A stretch of 64,000 nt of DNA from Lewinellaceae bacterium. Its GTDB lineage: Bacteria; Bacteroidota; Bacteroidia; Chitinophagales; Saprospiraceae. Below are positions 34,347-41,614 of the stretch, piece after piece. The stretch's first letter is position 1. Every line of letters starts with the position of its first letter. A model generated the notes under the pieces. The model saw nothing but the letters and a program-made list of their open reading frames with translations, had not been told where the DNA came from and did no database searches. The DNA lies in assembly GCA_020636325.1 (NCBI GenBank), contig JACJYC010000017.1, positions 62,001-126,000 of the forward strand, written 5' to 3'. Made by a program: the position numbers and the translations under genes.

Positions 34347-35012
34347 TTAATATCCCTGGACGTAAACCACTGATTTTTCTTCAAAATAGGGCTCCGGAAA
34401 AAGGTCCTGGATGGGGAAAACCTCGGTATAGGCGCCTTTGGGGAGCAGCTTGAGCTCGGCCCGGATATTGCCGCCTTTCAGGGCGATCAGCCCGTTGGGG
34501 AGGGCGTGGCGATGTTGCCTTTTCAGGAGGCGGGTAGTCCAGGCAAACAGTTTGTCGAGGCCGGCTACGCCCCGGGAGATCACGAAGTCGAATTTTTCCT
34601 TTACCTCTTCGGCCCTTTGGTGGCGGGCATCCACATTGGAAAGGCCGATTGCGGAGGCTATCTCCCGGACCACCGTGATTTTCTTGCCGGTGCCGTCGAT
34701 GAGGGTGAACCGGCTTTCCGGGAACAGAATGGCCAGCGGAATACCGGGAATGCCGCCGCCGGTTCCTAAATCCAGAACGTCAGCTCCGGGCTGAAAGTTC
34801 ATTACCTTGCCGACGGCCAGGGCGTGGAGGATGTGGTGGGAATAGAGGTGTTCGATATCTTTCCGGGAGATCACATTGATCTTTTCATTCCATTCGCTGT
34901 ACAAGGGGCCCAGTGCCGCGAATTGCGCCTGTTGGGCGGGGGTCAGTTTGGGAAAGTACTTCAGGATTTCTTCCATTGGCTGGCTTTTGTGCGATTTGAG
35001 GGCGCGGGTCAT
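34347..35012 (-). CDS. rsmG: 16S rRNA (guanine-527-N7)-methyltransferase
   Basis: 221 residues. SAM-binding motif VLDLGTGGGIPGIPLAILFPE, then FTLIDGTGKKITVVREIA and FDFVISRGVAGLDKL, as expected for RsmG (GidB). The N-terminal helical part contains LGPLYSEWNEKINVISRKDIEHLY, also diagnostic. It methylates G527 of 16S rRNA; its loss gives low-level streptomycin resistance in many bacteria. The start overlaps the pseudouridine synthase stop by 4 bp. Met at 34976 is an alternative start. Confidence 0.95.
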   Translation of the reverse strand: MTRALKSHKSQPMEEILKYFPKLTPAQQAQFAALGPLYSEWNEKINVISRKDIEHLYSHHILHALAVGKVMNFQPGADVLDLGTGGGIPGIPLAILFPESRFTLIDGTGKKITVVREIASAIGLSNVDARHQRAEEVKEKFDFVISRGVAGLDKLFAWTTRLLKRQHRHALPNGLIALKGGNIRAELKLLPKGAYTEVFPIQDLFPEPYFEEKSVVYVQGY

Positions 35013-35716
35013 TCCGCGGCCGGGTTGAGGGACGGATCGGCTTCCAGGAAAGCGTTCCAGACCGGATCCGGGGGCAGCGGCGCCTGAATGGTGACGCGCT
35101 CGCCGGAAACCGGGTGGTCAAAGGCGAGTTTCCAGGCATGCAGGTGGATGGACCGGTCCCGGTTGCTGCGGGCGAATCCGTATTTGGTATCTCCCTTGAT
35201 GGGGCAGCCGATTGCGGCCAGTTGAGCGCGGATCTGGTGGTGCCGGCCGGTGATGAGCTGGACTTCCAGCAGGTGGTACCGGTCGATGCTGCCCCGGTAG
35301 GTATAGCTCAATTCGGCTTTTTGCCCTTGCGGCAGGTCGGCGTCTTTGGCGGAGGACAGGTTCTTGCGGCCGTCCTTGGTGATGAAGTGCACGAGGGTGT
35401 CCTCATCTTTTTCCGGCCGGTTCTGTACAACGGCGAGGTAGGTCTTGGCCACCCGTCGTTCCCGGAATTGCTCGTTGATGGAAACCAGCGAAGTGCGGGT
35501 TTTGGCAAAAAGCACGACCCCGCTGGCGGGCCGGTCGAGCCGGTGCACCACATTCAGTTTGGAATGGCTATAGATCTCGGCGAGGTCGAGCAGGCTTTTA
35601 CTGTCAGTTTTGTCGGGCTGTACGCCAAGGCCTGACGGCTTGTTGAAGGCGATGAGCTGGTTGTTCTTGTACAGGACGAGATCGCCGATCCGCAGTTCAG
35701 TGAATTGTTCGCTCAT
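35009..35716 (-). CDS. RluA-family RNA pseudouridine synthase
   Basis: 235 residues. The catalytic Asp is in VVHRLDRPASGVVLFAKT, the core motif of the RluA family (HRLDxxTSG). Also seen are NKPSGLGVQPDK, GRHHQIRAQLAAIGCPI and GDTKYG. No S4 domain at the N-terminus, so it is an RluA/RluC-like member without that domain. It modifies rRNA or tRNA uridines; the exact site is unknown. It is in an operon with a DUF4834-like peptide gene upstream (2 bp gap) and rsmG downstream. Confidence 0.92.
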   Translation of the reverse strand: MSEQFTELRIGDLVLYKNNQLIAFNKPSGLGVQPDKTDSKSLLDLAEIYSHSKLNVVHRLDRPASGVVLFAKTRTSLVSINEQFRERRVAKTYLAVVQNRPEKDEDTLVHFITKDGRKNLSSAKDADLPQGQKAELSYTYRGSIDRYHLLEVQLITGRHHQIRAQLAAIGCPIKGDTKYGFARSNRDRSIHLHAWKLAFDHPVSGERVTIQAPLPPDPVWNAFLEADPSLNPAAE

Positions 35717-35718
35717 GA

Positions 35719-35883
35719 TTAGTCAACTTCCTCGTAATCAATATATTCTCCTTCGTCTTTACCGCCGGCGGAGGAATTGTTTTTCAGCGGAGGCTGTTGC
35801 TCGCCCCGGTTCAGGCCCGGGGCGGCCATGACCTGCCGGTAGATCAGATAGATGATCCCGATCGTTAATAACCACTTAATCAT
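35719..35883 (-). CDS. 54-residue DUF4834-like membrane peptide
   Basis: ATG at 35883 to TAA at 35719. One N-terminal hydrophobic helix (MIKWLLTIGIIYLIYRQ) and an acidic C-terminus ending in GEYIDYEEVD. That tail is the hallmark of the short DUF4834 proteins of Bacteroidota (ending near YxDYEEV/I). Stop codon is 2 bp before the pseudouridine synthase start, so the three genes form an operon. Function unknown. Too short for many gene callers. Confidence 0.72.
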   Translation of the reverse strand: MIKWLLTIGIIYLIYRQVMAAPGLNRGEQQPPLKNNSSAGGKDEGEYIDYEEVD

Positions 35884-35949
35884 AATACATCAATTTAAAA
35901 AAATCATATATGCCAAATAAAATTCGGGGATATTTTTTTTACCCCCTAT

Positions 35950-35980
35950 TTTGCATTTTGACATAAGCTTGTTACCTTTG
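35950..35980 (+). promoter_or_regulatory. Full-consensus Bacteroidetes promoter (TTTG-N19-TACCTTTG)
   Basis: TTTG at 35950-35953 and TACCTTTG at 35973-35980 are separated by exactly 19 bp, matching the full -33/-7 consensus. It points away from the DUF4834-like operon, toward the ROK gene's 3' end, where there is no plus-strand protein gene. Confidence 0.65.
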
Positions 35981-35985
35981 ACTTA

Positions 35986-36085
35986 ACATTGGTTTAACCG
36001 ATGTAACAGCCGAAATTGGATTAGTATGAAAAAAAGGCCGTTACAGGCCGGAAGCGTTGCAGGTTTTCCTGGCAACGCTTTTTTT
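35986..36085 (+). ncRNA. Candidate ~100-nt small RNA
   Basis: Runs from the predicted start after the consensus promoter at 35950 to an intrinsic terminator. Inside, GTAACAGCC (36003-36011) pairs with GGCCGTTAC (36036-36044) with one mismatch, and AGCGTTGC...GCAACGCT (36053-36079) is followed by seven T. No ORF of more than a few codons with a plausible start is present before the hairpin. The 3' end is antisense to the terminator and the last codon of the ROK gene, so base-pairing with that transcript is possible. Confidence 0.45.
36029..36079 (-). terminator. Terminator of the ROK kinase gene
   Basis: On the minus strand, AGCGTTGCC...GCAACGCT is followed by GGCCTGTAACGGCC and a run of seven T (36035-36029). 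Together with the plus-strand T-tract at 36079-36085, the block terminates transcription in both directions. Confidence 0.7.
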
Positions 36086-36995
36086 ATGCCACCAGCATTG
36101 CGGCGCCGAAAACGCCCGCGCTGTCACCCAGGACCGGGCGAAAAAACGGGGTATCCAGGCGGGGGTTGAATACGAATTTTTTAACGGCTTCCCTGCCTTC
36201 GGTGTACAGCAGGTCGATATTGCCCAGCCCGCCGCCCAGAACGATCGCATCGGGATCCAGGATATTGATCAGGTTGGCGGTTGCCTTGCCGAAGAAGTGA
36301 ATCAGGCGTTCAATGGTCTGGATGGCAGCCGGGTCATTCCAGGCCTTATATCGTTCCAGGATCTCTTTCATGACGATCTTGCTGCCGGTCAGGCTTTGGT
36401 AGTATCGTTCCAGGGCGGGCCCTGAGATGATGGTTTCCACGCAACCCGTATTGCCGCAATAGCATGCACCGCCGGAATCGTCGAGGTAGGAATGCCCCCA
36501 TTCTCCCGCAATGCCCTGTGCGCCGTTGATGACCTTGCCGTCGATGACGATCCCGCCGCCGACACCCGTTCCCATGATCACGCCGAAGACCACGCGGGCG
36601 TTGGGCATTGCTTTCCGGATGACGCCCAGCCGGGCCTCAGCCACGGCAAAACAGTTGGCGTCGTTGGCCATGACGACCGGCAGGTTGAGGGCGGCCTCCA
36701 GCTCGTCCCGGAAGGGCCTTCCGTTCAGGCAGGTGGTGTTGCTGTTTTTCATCAGACCGGTGGGCGGGTCAATGGCCCCGGGGGTCCCGATGCCGATCTT
36801 CTCCGCTTTTATGCCGGATTCCTCTTCCAGCAGCCTCACCAATTTGACAATCTGATTGGCAATATGTTCGGCTCCTTTCTCCTTTTCCGTCGGTACGCGT
36901 ATCCGGGCAATCGGCTCGATGGAATCCGAATCCGGGAGTACGACACCCTCGATCTTGGTCCCGCCGAGGTCTATTCCAAAAACCGGCTTGCTCAT
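36084..36995 (-). CDS. ROK family sugar kinase
   Basis: 303 residues from ATG 36995 (MSKPVFGIDLGGTKIEGVVL). The N-terminal DLGGTK is the ATP-binding phosphate-1 motif; the ROK signature with zinc ligands is CYCGNTGCVE near residue 182, and the catalytic Asp is in MANDANCFAVAEA. ROK kinases of this type phosphorylate glucose, N-acetylglucosamine or related hexoses. Two upstream in-frame residues groups (from 37016) are not needed. Single gene with a bidirectional terminator. Exact substrate unknown. Confidence 0.9.
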   Translation of the reverse strand: MSKPVFGIDLGGTKIEGVVLPDSDSIEPIARIRVPTEKEKGAEHIANQIVKLVRLLEEESGIKAEKIGIGTPGAIDPPTGLMKNSNTTCLNGRPFRDELEAALNLPVVMANDANCFAVAEARLGVIRKAMPNARVVFGVIMGTGVGGGIVIDGKVINGAQGIAGEWGHSYLDDSGGACYCGNTGCVETIISGPALERYYQSLTGSKIVMKEILERYKAWNDPAAIQTIERLIHFFGKATANLINILDPDAIVLGGGLGNIDLLYTEGREAVKKFVFNPRLDTPFFRPVLGDSAGVFGAAMLVA

Positions 36996-37083
36996 AGTTA
37001 CTGCATTTGGGCGCAAAATAAGGCTTTACTGACCGAATTTTGCGATTGAGGGGTAAAAACAACACATAGAATCGCTTATTTTG

Positions 37084-37091
37084 TAAATTTG
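37084..37091 (+). promoter_or_regulatory. -7 promoter element (TAAATTTG)
   Basis: TAAATTTG fits TAnnTTTG and sits 20 bp before the ATG of the esterase gene, in the gap divergent from the ROK kinase gene. Confidence 0.55.
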
Positions 37092-37111
37092 CGGCCGGGT
37101 TTTAATTTATA

Positions 37112-38257
37112 ATGGAAACAACCGCATCGCATAACCCAAGCAGGGAAGAAGCCAAACAGCTGACGATCACATTAAACACGGCCGAGGACGACAACCGGCC
37201 GGTTTATATTGTGGGGAATTTTAATAACTGGCGGACCCGGGATGCAGCTTACCGCCTGCAACACAAAGGAAACGGCCTGTTTGAATTCCGGTTTCCGGAC
37301 GTGCGCAAGCTTCCGGCTCCGCTGGAGTACAAATACACCCGGGGCGGTTGGGAATCGGTGGAGCTGGATGCCGACGGCAAGGAGCGGGACAACAGGGCCC
37401 TGCCGCCCAAACCAGGCAGCCACCGGGATGAAGTTCCCCGTTGGCGGGAACAGGAAAGCGATTTCAATGCCGAATTCCTCCCGATCATCCGGATCATCTC
37501 AGAGGAGTTTGAAATTCCTCAGCTGATCAAGACCCGGCGCATTGCCGCCCTTTTACCCCATGACTATGAGAAAACGGACAAACGATATCCCGTTTTGTAT
37601 TTGCAGGACGGACAAAACCTGTTTGACGATTTTGCTCCGTTCGGCAATTGGGGCGTAGACAAGGCGCTGGCCAAACTGGCTGAAACCGGGAAAGGCGAGC
37701 TCATCATCATCGCGATCGATCACGCCGATGAGGAACGCATAGCTGAATTCACCCCCAGTTACCGGACGCGGTTGGGCCGGGGCGACGGTAAAAAATACGT
37801 ACGCTTCCTGGCCGATACGCTGAAACCATATATCGACAGCCAGTTTCGGACGCTCTCCGACCGATTGTACACCGGTATCGGAGGCAGTTCGATGGGCGGC
37901 CTGATCAGTATCTACGCCGCCATGTTATATCCGGAAGTTTATAGCAAATTATTGGTGTTTTCCCCTTCGCTTTGGGTGACGCCCAACATCCTGCAGGCCT
38001 CCCGGCCGGAGGAGTTTTATAAAACCAGGGTGTACCTCTACGGCGGTGAAAAAGAAAGCGCCAGCATGGGCCCCAGCCTCCAGCGGTTCATTACCGCACT
38101 GGAAGACCTGGGCGCCAAAGGAAAATTTGAGTTCCACCTGTCCCTCGACCCCGCGGGGCTGCACAATGAGGCGCGATGGGGCCAGGAATTCCCAAAAGCT
38201 GTAGAATGGTTGTTTTTTGACCAGGGTGAAAAGAATAGAAACTCCCGGACCGGCTGA
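37112..38257 (+). CDS. Esterase (enterochelin esterase-like) with N-terminal CBM48-like domain
   Basis: 381 residues. Residues 15-95 resemble an E-set/CBM48 domain (NRPVYIVGNFNNWRTRDAAY, PLEYKYTRGGWE). Residues 115-370 form an alpha/beta hydrolase of the esterase D/Fes type: PVLYLQDGQNLFDDF, IIIAIDHADEERIAEF and nucleophile Ser in GIGGSSMGGLISIYAA. The C-terminal His is likely that in GLHNEARW. No signal peptide, so probably cytoplasmic. Carbohydrate esters or phosphorylated sugar esters are likely substrates, but unknown. Confidence 0.87.
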   Translation: METTASHNPSREEAKQLTITLNTAEDDNRPVYIVGNFNNWRTRDAAYRLQHKGNGLFEFRFPDVRKLPAPLEYKYTRGGWESVELDADGKERDNRALPPKPGSHRDEVPRWREQESDFNAEFLPIIRIISEEFEIPQLIKTRRIAALLPHDYEKTDKRYPVLYLQDGQNLFDDFAPFGNWGVDKALAKLAETGKGELIIIAIDHADEERIAEFTPSYRTRLGRGDGKKYVRFLADTLKPYIDSQFRTLSDRLYTGIGGSSMGGLISIYAAMLYPEVYSKLLVFSPSLWVTPNILQASRPEEFYKTRVYLYGGEKESASMGPSLQRFITALEDLGAKGKFEFHLSLDPAGLHNEARWGQEFPKAVEWLFFDQGEKNRNSRTG

Positions 38258-38304
38258 CCCCGGCGACGCAGAAGCTAGCTTTCACCCCAAAATCGCCTAA
38301 AAAC

Positions 38305-39774
38305 ATGAAACTATCCATCAAGGATACCCAAGATCTTAATGCCGATACGACTCTGATTCCCCTGGATCAAAACAGCGCATTGCCTGAAACCCTTAACCGG
38401 CTGGCCGTTGCCTGGGGCATTGCTCCCGCCATACTGCACAAAGAGTTCAAAGCCGATAACAGCGAAGTTTTCGCCCACCGGAAAGGTGAAGCGCGTTATT
38501 TCCTCCTTGGGCTGGGAAAGGACCCCGGATATGCGGAAACCCTTCGCGCCTGCCGCAGTTTCAGCCATAAATTCAAGCAAAAACTGAACGCTCAGCTGAC
38601 CGTCGACCTGCTGACCTGCCCGCCGCGCAATCCGGAGCAGGCCGCCGAAGCGGTCGCCAACGGCCTACTGCTGGGCACTTACCAGATCGGCGCCTTCAAA
38701 TCGGAGAAAACGGAAGAACATCCGCTGGCCTCCGCCGACGCCGCTCTGACCCTGGTATCCGGCGAAAATATAGCAAAAGCCGCCCGGACCGGCATGGCCG
38801 TCGCCGAGACCCAAATGCGGATTTTTGACCTGGTCAACGCGCCCAGCAATAAGAAACTGCCGACGGACCTGGGCGCCTGGGCCATCGAATCCGGCCGGAC
38901 CTACGGCTACCGGGTGGAGGTATGGGATAAGAAGAAGATTGTGGATACCGGCCTGCATGCCCTGCTGGCCGTCAACCAGGGCAGCGCTTTTCCGCCGGCC
39001 TTCATCATCATGGAATACGTTCCCGAAGGCGGTTCTCCGAAAGGAAAGATCGCTGTAGTGGGGAAAGGCGTGACGTTCGATACCGGCGGCCTGTCCATCA
39101 AACCGGCGGCCAACATGCACCTGATGAAAAGCGATATGGGCGGCGCCGCAGCCGTCCTGGGCGCTATGGAAACGGCCGCCAAGCTCAAACTGCCCGTCCA
39201 CCTGATCGGCATCGTGCCCTCTACCGAGAATTCGGTGGATGCCCTGGCCGTGAAACCCAGCGATGTGATCGACTCCTACAGCGGCAAGACCATTGAAGTG
39301 ATCGACACCGACGCGGAAGGCCGGCTCATCCTGGCCGACGGCCTCTTTTATGCGGTCCGCCACTTTCAACCGGATATCCTGATCGACCTGGCGACCCTGA
39401 CGGGTAGCGCCGTGCGGACCTTCGGGTACCACGCGGCCGCACTGTTCGCCAACAATGACGCCCTGGCCGAGCAATTGACCAAGGCCGGCGACAAAGTAGG
39501 CGAACGCGTCTGGCGACTCCCCATCTGGGATGTGTACAAGGAAGACATCAAATCGGATATTGCCGACGTGCGCAACTACAGCGGCCGGCCGACCGCCGGC
39601 GCCATCGGAGCGGCTAAATTCCTGGAAGCCTTTATCGACAATCACCCCGCCTGGGCCCACCTCGACATCGCCGGCGTGGCCTTCAACGACTCCGAATTTG
39701 CCACCCAAAAGAGCGCAACGGCCTTCGGCATTCGTCTGTTGATCGAATATTTTGAAAATTTCGCCAATAACTGA
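38305..39774 (+). CDS. Leucyl aminopeptidase family (M17)
   Basis: 489 residues. The M17 signature NTDAEGRL is present as DTDAEGRLILADGLFYA, and the metal ligands K and D appear in VVGKGVTFDTGGLSIKP and KSDMGGAAAVLGAM. Length fits hexameric bimetal aminopeptidases, which release N-terminal residues from peptides in the cytoplasm. It starts 48 bp after the esterase gene and is followed after 29 bp by the ATP-grasp gene, so an operon is likely. Confidence 0.93.
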   Translation: MKLSIKDTQDLNADTTLIPLDQNSALPETLNRLAVAWGIAPAILHKEFKADNSEVFAHRKGEARYFLLGLGKDPGYAETLRACRSFSHKFKQKLNAQLTVDLLTCPPRNPEQAAEAVANGLLLGTYQIGAFKSEKTEEHPLASADAALTLVSGENIAKAARTGMAVAETQMRIFDLVNAPSNKKLPTDLGAWAIESGRTYGYRVEVWDKKKIVDTGLHALLAVNQGSAFPPAFIIMEYVPEGGSPKGKIAVVGKGVTFDTGGLSIKPAANMHLMKSDMGGAAAVLGAMETAAKLKLPVHLIGIVPSTENSVDALAVKPSDVIDSYSGKTIEVIDTDAEGRLILADGLFYAVRHFQPDILIDLATLTGSAVRTFGYHAAALFANNDALAEQLTKAGDKVGERVWRLPIWDVYKEDIKSDIADVRNYSGRPTAGAIGAAKFLEAFIDNHPAWAHLDIAGVAFNDSEFATQKSATAFGIRLLIEYFENFANN

Positions 39775-39802
39775 TACATTCGCATAAAACACCTTAGGGC
39801 AC

Positions 39803-41008
39803 ATGCTATCCTTTCTCTGCATTTCTACTTTTTTCAAAGGCGAAGCCTTTCTGAAAGCCTGTAAAGCTTCCGGCAATACGGTCTATCTGATCACCAAGAA
39901 ATCTCTGGAAAACGAACCCTGGCCGTGGGAATCCATCGACGAGGTTTTCTACGTCGACCGGGACGATAACTCGCCGGAGAACCTGTTCAATATGGCAAAA
40001 GGGCTCGCCTGGCTCATGCGGAAAAAGAAGATTGACCGGATCGTCGCCCTCGACGATTTTGATGTGGAGAAGGCCGCTTACCTCCGGGAAGAGTTCCGGT
40101 TGCCGGGCATGGGCCAAACCACGGCCCGCTACTTTCGCGACAAGCTGGCCATGCGCACCAAGGCCGCCGAGGCAGGGATTCCCGTCCCGGCTTTTTGCCC
40201 GTTGTTCAACGATGAGGCCATCGAGCATTTCGCGGCTACCGTACCGGCCCCCTGGCTGGTCAAGCCCCGCGCCGAAGCCTCCGCGACCGGCATCAAAAAG
40301 ATCCATTCCAGGGACGAGCTCTGGGCCGTGCTCGAAAAACTGGGCGACGACCGCCACCGCTACCTCGTCGAGCAGTTCAAACCCGGCGACGTGTTCCACG
40401 CGGATGCCCTAACGGTCGACGGCAAGGTGGTCTTTTGCCGGGTATCGCAATACCTGAACACGCCATTCGAAGTGGCGCACGGCGGCGGTATTTTCCGGAC
40501 GCATATCCTGCCCTTCGGCGGCGCTGAGGACAAAGCGCTGCAAAAGCTCAACGCGCAGGTGATGAAGGGCTTCGGCATGCGGTTCAGCGCCTCCCATACG
40601 GAATTCATCCGTTGCAACGACGACGGCAAATACTATTTCCTGGAAACCTCTTCGCGCGTAGGCGGCGCCCATATTGCCGACCTGGTGGAGGCCTCTTCCG
40701 GGATCAACCTCTGGGCTGAGTGGGCCAGACTGGAAAGCGCGGTTGCCCAGGGCCAGTCGTACGAGCTGCCCCCGGTCCGGTCGGATTACACGGGCATCAT
40801 TATTTCCCTTTCGCGGTTTGAAAAGCCGGATACCTCCTCCTTCAACGACCCTGAGATCGTCTGGCGGATGAACAAAAAACACCACGTCGGTTTGTTGGTC
40901 AGGGCGGATCGCCGGGAAAGGGTCCTGGAGTTGTTGCACCTGTATGCGGACCGGATCCATCACGAATTCCATGCGAGCGCGCCGGCGCCGGATAAGCCTA
41001 CGCATTGA
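39803..41008 (+). CDS. ATP-grasp domain protein
   Basis: 401 residues. ATP-grasp core: YFRDKLAMRTKAAEAGIPVP (start of the A domain), PWLVKPRAEASATGIKKI (phosphate-binding loop), YLVEQFKPGDVFHADALTV, and FLETSSRVGGAHIADLVE with the metal-binding Glu and Asn-like position. Proteins of this layout are carboxylate-amine ligases, as in ATP-grasp peptide ligases and carbamoyl-phosphate-synthase-like proteins. Next to an aminopeptidase, ligation of amino acids is possible, but the substrate is unknown. A GGCAGTTGGCAGT repeat starts right after its stop codon. Confidence 0.85.
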   Translation: MLSFLCISTFFKGEAFLKACKASGNTVYLITKKSLENEPWPWESIDEVFYVDRDDNSPENLFNMAKGLAWLMRKKKIDRIVALDDFDVEKAAYLREEFRLPGMGQTTARYFRDKLAMRTKAAEAGIPVPAFCPLFNDEAIEHFAATVPAPWLVKPRAEASATGIKKIHSRDELWAVLEKLGDDRHRYLVEQFKPGDVFHADALTVDGKVVFCRVSQYLNTPFEVAHGGGIFRTHILPFGGAEDKALQKLNAQVMKGFGMRFSASHTEFIRCNDDGKYYFLETSSRVGGAHIADLVEASSGINLWAEWARLESAVAQGQSYELPPVRSDYTGIIISLSRFEKPDTSSFNDPEIVWRMNKKHHVGLLVRADRRERVLELLHLYADRIHHEFHASAPAPDKPTH

Positions 41009-41078
41009 TAGTTGGCAGTGGGCAGTGGGCAGTCGGCAGTTGGCAGTTGGCAGTTGGCAGTTGGCAGTGGGCAGTCGG
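41009..41078. repeat. TTGGCAGTGGGCAGT tandem repeat after the ATP-grasp stop codon
   Basis: Eight or more 7-bp words (GGCAGTG, GGCAGTC, GGCAGTT) start 3 bp after the TGA. A related inverted tract (GACTGCCAACTGAAGACTGCC) lies at about 41582-41610 before the AsmA gene's stop, so both sides of the four-helix-bundle gene carry the repeat. Confidence 0.9.
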
Positions 41079-41196
41079 GGCTAAAATTATAATCTGATAT
41101 TGTACGACCTTGAAGGGATAGAAAGGTTATTAATTTAAGTTTGCAAACGCTTTATCTGAACTGGATAAATACTTAACAACCTAAAACGCGCAAAAA

Positions 41197-41559
41197 ATGA
41201 GTAACTTCAGAGATTTAAAGGTCTACCAAAAGGCCATAATTCTTGCTATGGATATTTTTGAAATCAGTAAGTCCTTCCCACAAGATGAAAGATACGGGCT
41301 AATAAGTCAAATAAGAAATTCGTCCAGATCCGTTTGTTCCAGCATTGGAGAAGCTTATAGAAAAAGACGTTATCCGAAACACTTTATTAGTAAATTATCT
41401 GATGCTGATATGGAAAATACTGAAACACAGGTTTGGGCTGATTTTGCACTGGCCTCCAATTACATATCAAAAGAAGAATACGATTCATGGAACTCCAAAT
41501 CAGAAGAAATTGGGCGAATGCTTCAAGGGATGATGGAAAAGCCCGAACGATTTTCTTGA
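41197..41559 (+). CDS. Four-helix bundle protein (S23/IVS-type)
   Basis: 120 residues: FRDLKVYQKAIILAMDIFE, RYGLISQIRNSSRSVCSSIGEAYR and the C-terminal helices match the 23S-rRNA intervening-sequence protein family, a four-helix bundle with the RxSxSVxxNIAEG-like motif seen here as RNSSRSVCSSIGEAY. These proteins occur in many AT-rich mobile positions and within 23S rRNA IVSs; function is unclear. The gene is more AT-rich than its neighbours and stands alone between inverted GGCAGT repeats. Confidence 0.85.
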   Translation: MSNFRDLKVYQKAIILAMDIFEISKSFPQDERYGLISQIRNSSRSVCSSIGEAYRKRRYPKHFISKLSDADMENTETQVWADFALASNYISKEEYDSWNSKSEEIGRMLQGMMEKPERFS

Positions 41560-41572
41560 TTTTGCGACTCCG

Positions 41573-41612
41573 GGCGAACTGAAGACTGCCAACTGAAGAC
41601 TGCCAACTATAA
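41573..41612. repeat. Inverted copy of the GGCAGT repeat before the AsmA stop codon
   Basis: Two copies of CTGAAGACTGCCAA lie within 20 bp of the AsmA stop codon (complement near 41615-41617). This is the reverse complement of the family at 41009-41078. Confidence 0.8.
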
Positions 41613-41614
41613 AA

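Noticed and set aside
37036..37111. CRISPR, tRNA or riboswitch in any gap
   Set aside because: I looked for tRNA T-arm sequences and riboswitch cores along the window and saw none that I could support.
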